From NCBI GenBank assembly GCA_003503995.1, contig DOCA01000136.1, positions 1 through 7,543 on the forward strand: a DNA stretch of 7,543 bases, in the 5' to 3' direction. The notes beneath the pieces are model-generated. The model ran no database searches, was not told the origin of the DNA, and saw only the letters and a list, made by a program, of their open reading frames with translations. Source of the stretch: Holosporales bacterium. GTDB taxonomy: Bacteria > Pseudomonadota > Alphaproteobacteria > Caedimonadales > UBA9215. A program made the translations under genes and the position numbers. Numbering within the stretch: position 1 is the stretch's first letter; every line of letters begins with the position of its first letter. This document shows positions 1 to 5,429 of the stretch, piece after piece.

Positions 1-24
1 GTTCGAATCCTGCAGGGTGCACCA
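1..24 (+). tRNA. 3' end of a tRNA gene (T-arm and acceptor, CCA encoded); possibly tRNA-Arg
   Basis: The first 24 bases are the end of a tRNA whose 5' part lies outside the window. Position 1 is the last base of the 5' T-stem strand. TTCGAAT (2-8) is the T-loop, CCTGC (9-13) the 3' T-stem strand, AGGGTGC (14-20) the 3' acceptor strand, A21 the discriminator base, and CCA (22-24) is encoded. The implied 5' acceptor strand is GCACCCT, which resembles bacterial tRNA-Arg genes, but the anticodon is not visible, so the amino acid is a guess. The gene converges on the mscS-like gene. No T-rich hairpin terminator is evident in bases 25-91. Confidence 0.88.
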
Positions 25-91
25 TTCTCTCTATAAAATCTACAATGTAGTAAAGCCTTTCAAGAATAACCCTGAATCGTCACGGCACATT

Positions 92-1399
92 TTATTTTTT
101 CTTTCTAATTTTAGATGCCTTAGTTTTTGGCGCATTAACTAGGTGAACATCCATTTGAGGAAAAGGAAATAAGACTTTGTGCTTGTTAAATTTCGTCCAA
201 ATATTTAACAAGACATCGCTTTTTGGCCGCTCGCAACCGTTATGAGGATCATTAATCCAAACTCGCAATTCAAAGTCAACGGAACTATCCCCAAAGCCTG
301 TGAGCAAGCAAACGGGCTCGGGTGTTTTGAGAATGCGCTCTGAAGCTTCATCGGCGGCTTCTAACATCAGTTTTCTTACCAGATCAAGGTCTGATGCGTA
401 AGAAACACCAACGGGGATATGTAGGCGAATTTTGTCATCGCTATAGGACCAGTTCTCAACGCGCTCGGAAATCAATGTTTCATTTGGGATGAGATGCTTT
501 TTCCCATCGCGTGTGACAACGGAAACATACCGTGCGTCTAATTTTTTCACTTCTCCATAGGTTTTGCCGTTGGCACCTGTGAGAGCAATAACATCTCCCG
601 GGCGAATGGATTTATCTAATAGTAAAATAAATCCGCTAATGAGGTTGGAGAAGATTTTTTGTAAACCAAAGCCGATACCAAAGGCAACAGCACCACCAAA
701 AATAGTGAGAGTTGTTAAATCAAATCCAACCACTTGAAAACTTGAAATGAAGACAACTGTATACAAAACGATTCTCACAATTTTCATAATGAGGACTTTT
801 TGTGTTTTATTAATTTTTTTGTTCTTTTTTAGAATTTTATTGATTAAAAGTGTGATTAAAGAGGATACCCAAAGCAAGACAGAAAAAACAATGATTCCAA
901 AAATAAAGGTATGAAGAGAGAGGTCAACTTTACCAATGGTATAGGAGTATGACTTTAAAAATTTTGAAAATTCATGAAGGTATCCCGTGACAAAAAGAGC
1001 AGCCGTTAGCCACAAAACATTGTTCACGAAACGACTCAGGAGAGATCTGTCAAGGTTGTGGGTTACGCCTCGAATTACCCCCCAAGACAATAAAACAAGA
1101 AAAATTGGTTTTATCAGCGCTGTTTTTTCTTTAAACGCCACAAAGCCTAGGTCAACAAACCATAACAGGGCTATAAAAATGATTAATATAGAAAGGGTTG
1201 TTTTTTCGATATCCAAAAAATTTTGTGATTTCTTTTCAAGTTTTTCTAACAGAGGCATTGAAAGCTTTTTTATCAAAATTTTCGTAATAAAAAAGGCAGC
1301 AAAAAGAGATGCTATAATAAGGGCAATTTCTGTGAATTGCTCTAAGGGAATTTTGCTTTTTGAAAAGTTAGAAAAAAATGAAGAAATGGTATTAGACAT
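92..1399 (-). CDS. MscS-family small-conductance mechanosensitive ion channel
   Basis: This 435-residue inner-membrane channel should open under membrane tension and release small solutes during hypo-osmotic shock. The N-terminal half has about five to six hydrophobic segments (roughly residues 22-41, 67-88, 96-113, 124-143, 160-185 and 203-222), more than the three of E. coli MscS, so it resembles the larger YnaI/YbdG-like members. The pore-lining helix lies near 228-262 and shows the Gly/Ala-rich signature GGAVAFGIGFGLQKIFSN followed by SGFILLLDKSIRPGDVI, diagnostic of the family. The beta domain (about 263-330) and alpha/beta vestibule domain (about 330-420) follow, and the protein ends in a basic tail (KASKIRKKK). 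The ATG at 1399 has only a weak upstream purine stretch. The gene lies 94 bases downstream of the exported RNB gene on the same strand, so co-transcription is possible. A poor sigma70-like promoter (TTGCAT at 1451-1456, TATTTA at 1429-1434, 16-base spacer) could also serve it. The family call is firm; gating properties and solute are not readable. Confidence 0.93.
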   Translation of the reverse strand: MSNTISSFFSNFSKSKIPLEQFTEIALIIASLFAAFFITKILIKKLSMPLLEKLEKKSQNFLDIEKTTLSILIIFIALLWFVDLGFVAFKEKTALIKPIFLVLLSWGVIRGVTHNLDRSLLSRFVNNVLWLTAALFVTGYLHEFSKFLKSYSYTIGKVDLSLHTFIFGIIVFSVLLWVSSLITLLINKILKKNKKINKTQKVLIMKIVRIVLYTVVFISSFQVVGFDLTTLTIFGGAVAFGIGFGLQKIFSNLISGFILLLDKSIRPGDVIALTGANGKTYGEVKKLDARYVSVVTRDGKKHLIPNETLISERVENWSYSDDKIRLHIPVGVSYASDLDLVRKLMLEAADEASERILKTPEPVCLLTGFGDSSVDFELRVWINDPHNGCERPKSDVLLNIWTKFNKHKVLFPFPQMDVHLVNAPKTKASKIRKKK

Positions 1400-1454
1400 T
1401 TTTTATTGCTCATCATTTTTCTTATACATAAATATACTTTAACAAAAATAATGC

Positions 1455-1489
1455 AAAAAAAATATAGCTTTGCCAAAATGGTGTTCTAT
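1455..1489 (-). terminator. Possible weak terminator after the RNB gene
   Basis: Read on the minus strand just after the RNB stop codon, ATAG and CTAT arms (1486-1489 and 1464-1467) enclose a CCA-TTT-TGG inner hairpin and are followed after one base by a run of eight T (1462-1455). The stem is short and interrupted, so this is a weak candidate. It would partly separate the RNB gene from the mscS-like gene, and it abuts the weak promoter-like hexamers for the latter. Confidence 0.28.
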
Positions 1490-1493
1490 CGCT

Positions 1494-2534
1494 TTAATGG
1501 GTGACGAAAGAACTTAAGAGTTTTAAGCCTTCTTGTTGACGGTTAATATGGTCGAGAGTTGCATCTGAGAATTTGTAACCAGGATGAAAAAGGAGCCAAT
1601 GAACCATCATATCAGCGTAACGCCTTATGGGGGAGGTGAAGTGAGTGTAGGCTAAATCAAAGGAGGCATGAAAGGAGCTTTTTGAGCTATAAAGAGCACG
1701 ACTGCCGACCTCTTCTTGTGCCCTGAAAACCGCTTTTTCAATGATGGATTCTTTAATTCTTTTTTTTAAGACAATGGCAGCAGCATTATTGGCTGTCATC
1801 ATGAATTCACTCACGACATCTTGGCTTCTCATTACCTCCCAATCGTCAGAATAATAGGACTTCAGAGCCCGAGCAGCTTTTTGTGCTAAGAACAATCTCT
1901 TTTTAAGATTAGGGTTGATAATACCAAACCACTTTCCTTCATAAATATCATTTACATAGTCGTAGGAGAGTCTGTTTTGAGAACAAATGAGAGCTTTATA
2001 AATTGTGGGAACATTCTGAAAATTACCGTTTCTATCAATATACAAATCCACAACAAGAGCTGGTCGTTTTTTGTTTTCTTCCAAAGAGCAGGCTCTCACA
2101 AGTTTTGGCGGTAACATAGGAATAGGGGCGCCATACCCGTAAACTGTAAAACTTCGGCGACGCGCCTCTTTAGCGATGGGTGAAAAGGGGTGAACGTAAT
2201 AGGTCGGATCGGCAATAGCAATGGCGATGTGATAACCGCCTTTCTCATCCTCTTCAACATATAAGGCATCATCTAGGTCCTTTGCCCTCTCTGGATCAAT
2301 TGTTAGAAAAGAAAGATAGGTTAAGTCAACACGCTCTTCTGTTGCTTTTACTTTTAACCGCTTATGGCCTTTGGAAAAAGTAACTGGGTAATCCACTGGA
2401 GGATTGTAAAAAGAACCCTGATCCTCCTCCTCCATCTTGTCCATGGAGGCCGAGGCAAAAACTGTATAACAATTAAAAAGAAAGAAAAGTATGAAAGGAA
2501 ACAGGACGTGGAAAAGTGATTTTGTCCATTTCAT
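1494..2534 (-). CDS. Exported minimal RNB-domain ribonuclease (RNase II/R catalytic core with signal peptide)
   Basis: The 346-residue product is the catalytic core of the RNase II/RNase R family, which hydrolyses single-stranded RNA processively 3' to 5'. TIDPERAKDLDDAL gives D80, D86, D88 and D89, with the same spacing as the E. coli RNase II metal ligands D201, D207, D209 and D210. Further matches are IAIADPTYYV (about 105-114), IPMLPPKL, the RLSYDYV...IYEG region, MMTANNAAAIVLKKR (245-259) and FTSPIRRYADMMVHWLL (299-315). Residues 1-29 form a Sec signal peptide: basic start MKWTK, hydrophobic core about 7-26, and ASA at 27-29 as a signal peptidase I site. Cold-shock and S1 domains are absent; about 50 residues are missing between the TANNAAA and TSPIRRY motifs compared with RNase II/R. 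I chose the ATG at 2534 because GGAGG lies eight bases upstream; the longer reading from a GTG at 2552 would run through that site. The cytoplasmic RNases of the family have no signal peptide, so a periplasmic or secreted role is inferred. An uncleaved membrane anchor is the alternative. Confidence 0.85.
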   Translation of the reverse strand: MKWTKSLFHVLFPFILFFLFNCYTVFASASMDKMEEEDQGSFYNPPVDYPVTFSKGHKRLKVKATEERVDLTYLSFLTIDPERAKDLDDALYVEEDEKGGYHIAIAIADPTYYVHPFSPIAKEARRRSFTVYGYGAPIPMLPPKLVRACSLEENKKRPALVVDLYIDRNGNFQNVPTIYKALICSQNRLSYDYVNDIYEGKWFGIINPNLKKRLFLAQKAARALKSYYSDDWEVMRSQDVVSEFMMTANNAAAIVLKKRIKESIIEKAVFRAQEEVGSRALYSSKSSFHASFDLAYTHFTSPIRRYADMMVHWLLFHPGYKFSDATLDHINRQQEGLKLLSSFVTH

Positions 2535-2557
2535 AGCGCAAACCTCCAACACACACT

Positions 2558-2588
2558 TTAAAGAACGCTCGTAAGTGACGTTCTTTAA
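2558..2588. repeat. Perfect 10-bp inverted repeat upstream of the RNB gene (operator or 5'-UTR hairpin)
   Basis: TTAAAGAACG (2558-2567) and CGTTCTTTAA (2579-2588) are perfect reverse complements separated by 11 bases. The element ends about 23 bases before the RNB ATG and about a dozen bases before its GGAGG ribosome binding site. That placement fits a dimeric repressor operator, with about 21 bases between half-site centres (two helical turns), or a 5'-UTR stem. No T-run follows on either strand, so it is not an intrinsic terminator. A related half-site CTTTAAGGAACG occurs at 2608-2619. Confidence 0.6.
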
Positions 2589-2890
2589 TTCACCTTGAGG
2601 TGTTTTTCTTTAAGGAACGTTGAGAAAAGGCTAACAAAAGCATCTTAAAAGACTAAAAAATCCTTACCAGTTTTTGGGGGAAGTGACGTTTTACCTGAAA
2701 GAATTGTGTTTATAGAGTGTTTTTGGATGTTAATGATTTGGTATTTGTGTAAGAGATACTGTTCTTATTTTATTTAAAAAAGCACGCGGAGATGTTGAAT
2801 GCAAAATATTTAGTGTGATAAGGAGAGAAAAAAGAGAGGGTTGTGATGTTTTTCTCATTTTTATGTTGGATATAAAAAACGTCTCTTAAG

Positions 2891-2908
2891 GGATTTTATG
2901 GAAAATCC
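2891..2908. repeat. 7-bp perfect hairpin upstream of mreB
   Basis: GGATTTT (2891-2897) and AAAATCC (2902-2908) pair perfectly around a four-base ATGG loop. No T-run follows, so termination is unlikely. It lies about 110 bases before the mreB start and just upstream of the promoter-like hexamers, so it would be untranscribed if that promoter is used, or part of a long leader if transcription begins further upstream. Confidence 0.4.
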
Positions 2909-2916
2909 TGTGGACC

Positions 2917-2943
2917 TTGAAGAAGAAGTGTCGTAAATATAGT
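2917..2943 (+). promoter_or_regulatory. Candidate sigma70-type promoter for the mreB operon
   Basis: TATAGT (2938-2943) matches the -10 consensus at five of six positions. TTGAAG (2917-2922) matches -35 at its first four bases, but the spacer is only 15 bases, shorter than the usual 17. If used, it would give a leader of about 70 bases before mreB that contains the CTTTAAAGAGCG element and the ATTTGCAAAT palindrome. No stronger pair was seen in the last 150 bases before the gene. Confidence 0.3.
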
Positions 2944-2980
2944 ATGTGCTCATTTTATTTTTTGAGCTTTAAAGAGCGTG

Positions 2981-2990
2981 ATTTGCAAAT
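2981..2990. repeat. 10-bp palindrome ATTTGCAAAT before mreB
   Basis: ATTTGCAAAT is a perfect self-complementary decamer ending 28 bases before the mreB ATG. It is followed by AATTA-TTT-TAATT (2988-3000), another small AT-only inverted repeat. It could be a regulator site, but AT-rich DNA throws up such palindromes often enough that confidence is low. Confidence 0.3.
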
Positions 2991-3018
2991 TATTTTAATT
3001 TTTTAAGTGAGTTTCCAC

Positions 3019-4059
3019 ATGTTGAAAAAACTGACGTCTTACCTGTCTTCTAACGTTGCCATTGATCTTGGAACGGCCAACACCCTTGTTTATGCTCAAC
3101 ACCAAGGGATCGTGTTAAACGAGCCGTCAGTGGTTGCTATTACGGATAGCAAGGGGAAGAAACGTGTTTTAGCCGTTGGTAATGAAGCAAAGCTTATGGT
3201 TGGACGTACGCCAGGGAATATTCAAGCGATTCGTCCGTTGCGTGAAGGTGTTATTGCGGACTTTGATGTTGCTGAGGATATGATTAAATACTTTATCCAA
3301 CGGGTTCAAAAACGTCGCAACTTCATTAGTCCTCAGGTTATTATTTGTGTTCCTTCAGGGTCAACTGCCGTTGAAAAGCGAGCTATTCAAGAGTCTGCAG
3401 AAAGTGCTGGGGCTCGTCGTGTGTTTTTGATCGAAGAGCCCATGGCGGCGGCCATTGGTGCCGGACTTCCTGTCACAGAACCCTGTGGTTCTATGGTTGT
3501 TGATATTGGAGGCGGAACAACAGAAGTTGCTGTGATTTCCCTTGGCGGTATCGTCCATGCGCGTTCTGTGCGTGTGGGAGGTGATACTATGGATGAGGCC
3601 ATTATTGCTTATATCCGCCGCCACCATAACTTGCTTATCGGAGAAAGCATGGCAGAGCGTATTAAGAAATCAATCGGATCAGCTATTAAGCCTGAAAAAG
3701 GCCCTGGGAAAACCATGGCCATTAAAGGGCGAGACCTTGTTAATGGTATTCCAAAGGAAATTGTGATTGATGAAAAGCAAGTTGCTGAGAGTCTTCATGA
3801 GCCTGTGATGGGTATTGTGGATGCTGTCCGAATTACCCTTGAAAATACACCGCCAGAATTAGCAGCGGATATTGTTGAGAAAGGGATTGTCATGACAGGA
3901 GGTGGGTCCTTGCTTCATAATTTGGATTATGTCTTGCGAGACGCAACAGGTTTACCTGTTTCTATTGCTGATGATCCGTTGTCTTGTGTTGCCCTTGGAA
4001 CTGGAAAAGCCCTTGAACAAATCAAAATTCTTAAGGATGTTTTGATTCGCATGTTCTAA
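3019..4059 (+). CDS. mreB: Rod-shape-determining actin homologue MreB
   Basis: MreB is the bacterial actin that polymerises on the inner face of the cytoplasmic membrane and organises the elongasome for lateral wall synthesis. The 346 residues match the usual length (347 in E. coli). The phosphate-1 loop AIDLGTANTLVY is at 14-25, VDIGGGTTEVAV (phosphate-2) at 161-172, and the adenosine motif GIVMTGGGSLL at 289-299. IRPLREGVIADFDVAEDMIKY, VPSGSTAVEKRA and IEEPMAAAIGAGLPV are typical of the family. The ATG at 3019 is preferred over the in-frame GTG at 3007: AAGTGAG lies about six bases before it, nothing Shine-Dalgarno-like precedes the GTG, and MLKKL matches normal MreB N-termini. It is the first gene of the operon and mreC follows after 27 bases. 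I see no missing key residue. Confidence 0.98.
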   Translation: MLKKLTSYLSSNVAIDLGTANTLVYAQHQGIVLNEPSVVAITDSKGKKRVLAVGNEAKLMVGRTPGNIQAIRPLREGVIADFDVAEDMIKYFIQRVQKRRNFISPQVIICVPSGSTAVEKRAIQESAESAGARRVFLIEEPMAAAIGAGLPVTEPCGSMVVDIGGGTTEVAVISLGGIVHARSVRVGGDTMDEAIIAYIRRHHNLLIGESMAERIKKSIGSAIKPEKGPGKTMAIKGRDLVNGIPKEIVIDEKQVAESLHEPVMGIVDAVRITLENTPPELAADIVEKGIVMTGGGSLLHNLDYVLRDATGLPVSIADDPLSCVALGTGKALEQIKILKDVLIRMF

Positions 4060-4086
4060 TGTGGCCCTTTAATTTGGTATCGTGTC

Positions 4087-4929
4087 ATGCTTCTCACAAG
4101 TAAAACATCCATAAAGATAACGCGCCGGTATATAAAGCGTATTCGTTTGATGCCGGCGTTTTTGTTTTTTGTGGTTGTGACGTTGAGCGCGGCCCTCTTG
4201 TTAGAAGGAGAACGCGTAAGGCAAAACCTTTCAGAACTTGTTTATGACACAAGTGCCCTCTTTTTATCCCTTATGGAAAGCCCTTTTTCCAGTTTGAAAG
4301 CCTATCGGAAAAATTTTAATCGCCACCTTTTAATTCAACAAGAGGTGCAACTTCTCGAGAGCATTGAATCACAATTAAAAACTTCTCAAAATCAAATTCA
4401 TAGCCTTGAGCTTAGAAACAGAGAGCTGCGAGATTTACTTTCCTTACAAGGAGATGGAGACACAGCCTTTATAACGGCCCCTTGCTTTGGGCAAAATGCT
4501 TTTTTGAAATCCCAGTCCCTTTTTGTAAAGGCAGGAAGTAAAAACGGCATTCAGCGTTTTGATATTGTTTTGAGTGAAAATGCCATCATTGGTCAGGTGG
4601 ATAAGGTCGGCGGTAAGGTTTCCCGTGTTTTACTTGTGACCGATCCCCAATCTCATATCCCAGTGGAGTGCGAAAATACCCATCGGGAAGGGGTTCTCTA
4701 TGGAGATGGAGATCAAGGGATGTATCTTAATTTTGTGAAAAACCCTCAAAAACTTCAAAAGGATGATCTTGTTTTTTCTTCGGGAGTGGACGGCTATTTT
4801 CCAAGGGGAAAGCCCATTGGAACAATTTCAAAGATTCAAAATAATCAGGTTTATGTGACACCTTTGGTGGATTTTAAAGGGTTGCATTATGTGCAAATTC
4901 AGAAATCCCATGGGGGAGAGGGGGAGTAA
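4087..4929 (+). CDS. mreC: Rod-shape-determining protein MreC
   Basis: MreC is a single-pass inner-membrane protein whose periplasmic part scaffolds the elongasome and activates PBP2-RodA. The 280 residues show a basic cytoplasmic N-terminus (KITRRYIKRIR), one membrane helix at about 22-40, a coiled-coil-prone segment at about 82-120 (QQEVQLLESIESQLKTSQNQ onward), and two beta-domains from about 125 to 272. The motifs VKAGSKNGI, ENAIIGQVDKVGGKVSRVLLVTDPQSHIPVE and FSSGVDGYFPRGKPIGTI are recognisable MreC signatures. The ATG at 4087 lies 27 bases after mreB and has no clear Shine-Dalgarno sequence, so translation probably depends on coupling or leaderless-type AU-rich initiation. A later ATG at 4150 would remove the basic N-terminus and is less likely. 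The operon position supports the call. Confidence 0.95.
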   Translation: MLLTSKTSIKITRRYIKRIRLMPAFLFFVVVTLSAALLLEGERVRQNLSELVYDTSALFLSLMESPFSSLKAYRKNFNRHLLIQQEVQLLESIESQLKTSQNQIHSLELRNRELRDLLSLQGDGDTAFITAPCFGQNAFLKSQSLFVKAGSKNGIQRFDIVLSENAIIGQVDKVGGKVSRVLLVTDPQSHIPVECENTHREGVLYGDGDQGMYLNFVKNPQKLQKDDLVFSSGVDGYFPRGKPIGTISKIQNNQVYVTPLVDFKGLHYVQIQKSHGGEGE

Positions 4930-4937
4930 AAGGCACA

Positions 4938-5429
4938 ATGGTTACTTTTAAAACTCTTTTTGCTCGTAACGTGAATCAGGCGCTTTTTGTTTTTTTGGTT
5001 CTTGCTAGCCTTTTTGTTGCGGCTGCTTTGTCCCTAATTCCTGTGCCGATTTTCTTCAAAGGGCCACCACTGTTTGTTCATTTTTATGCTGTTATTTGTT
5101 TTGCAGCTCTTCTTTATTTGCCCGCGTGGTTTTGGTTTTGTTTCCTGTTACCAAGTCTTTGGTTAGACTTGATGTTGGAGACATTTTTAGGCTTTCATGC
5201 TGTTCTTATTCTTTTGCAACAGGGGGCTATTTCTTTGATGAAAAAATTCTTAAAGGGGTATGGGTTTTTATCTCACTGGGCTGTTTTTAGTTTTTCCTAT
5301 GTGGTGATTTTTACGTTCTTGGATGCTTTTAGTTTGTCTCAAAGTGCTCTTACAATTTTGGCGTATCCTTTGTTGTTTAATGGGATTATCATGTTTTTTT
5401 CTCGCTTTAGGTGGATGATTTATGGTTAA
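4938..5429 (+). CDS. mreD: Rod-shape-determining membrane protein MreD
   Basis: This 163-residue, very hydrophobic protein fits MreD, the small integral-membrane partner of MreC in the elongasome. About five to six membrane segments are visible (roughly 16-34, 46-62, 63-82, 84-101, 112-130 and 137-155). The stretch WLDLMLETFLGFHAVLILL (75-93) corresponds to the best conserved part of MreD, with the membrane-embedded Asp and the LG-HA motif. MreD diverges widely in sequence, so the call rests on topology, length, that motif and the position between mreC and mrdA. A purine-rich AAAAGG precedes the ATG at 4938, eight bases after the mreC stop. The last 8 bases overlap mrdA, which suggests coupled translation. 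Confidence 0.93.
   Translation: MVTFKTLFARNVNQALFVFLVLASLFVAAALSLIPVPIFFKGPPLFVHFYAVICFAALLYLPAWFWFCFLLPSLWLDLMLETFLGFHAVLILLQQGAISLMKKFLKGYGFLSHWAVFSFSYVVIFTFLDAFSLSQSALTILAYPLLFNGIIMFFSRFRWMIYG

Larger units (their letters stand above)
2535..3018. promoter_or_regulatory. Divergent intergenic region between the RNB gene and mreB
   Basis: These 484 bases hold no credible gene on either strand, only open stretches of a few to about 35 codons without good starts. The region must carry the promoters for the leftward RNB gene and the rightward mreB operon. Visible structure is listed separately: a 10-bp inverted repeat beside the RNB gene, recurring CTTTAARGARCG elements, a 7-bp hairpin, a promoter-like pair of hexamers and a 10-bp palindrome near mreB. 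Near 2591-2608, a CACC-TTGA-GGTG mini-hairpin followed by TTTTTCTTT looks faintly like a + strand terminator but has only a 4-bp stem. No tRNA, riboswitch or mobile element was recognised. Confidence 0.7.

Noticed and set aside
987..1442. 151-codon open frame on the + strand inside the mscS-like gene
   Set aside because: It lies antisense to a clear MscS-family coding region; the translation shows no domain and it has no convincing ribosome binding site. It is a shadow frame.
2466..2474. Possible lipobox (LFNC, residues 19-22) in the RNB signal peptide
   Set aside because: Asn directly before the Cys is not accepted in the usual L-[AS]-[GA]-C consensus, and a good ASA signal peptidase I site follows a few residues later.
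1494..2534. The RNB gene as a pseudogene fragment of rnr or rnb
   Set aside because: The frame is intact, all catalytic aspartates and the TSPIRRY motif are kept, it has its own signal peptide and strong ribosome binding site, and no S1 or CSD remnants were found on either side.
2535..2552. Six-codon N-terminal extension of the RNB protein from a GTG at 2552
   Set aside because: GGAGG lies inside this extension, eight bases before the ATG at 2534, and starting at the ATG gives a normal basic signal-peptide N-terminus.
2591..2611. CACC-TTGA-GGTG followed by TTTTTCTTT as an intrinsic terminator on the + strand
   Set aside because: The stem has only four base pairs and no + strand gene ends nearby, so it is probably chance.
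2645..2776. Minus-strand open stretch of about 34 codons ending in LPPKTGKDFLVF, upstream of the RNB gene
   Set aside because: It has no start codon, no recognisable relationship to CSD or other RNase domains, and is not in frame with the RNB gene, so it is not a remnant N-terminus.
3361..3627. Antisense and alternate-frame open frames within mreB and mrdA
   Set aside because: They overlap strongly conserved coding sequence, lack known domains and ribosome binding sites, and are explained as shadows of the real genes.
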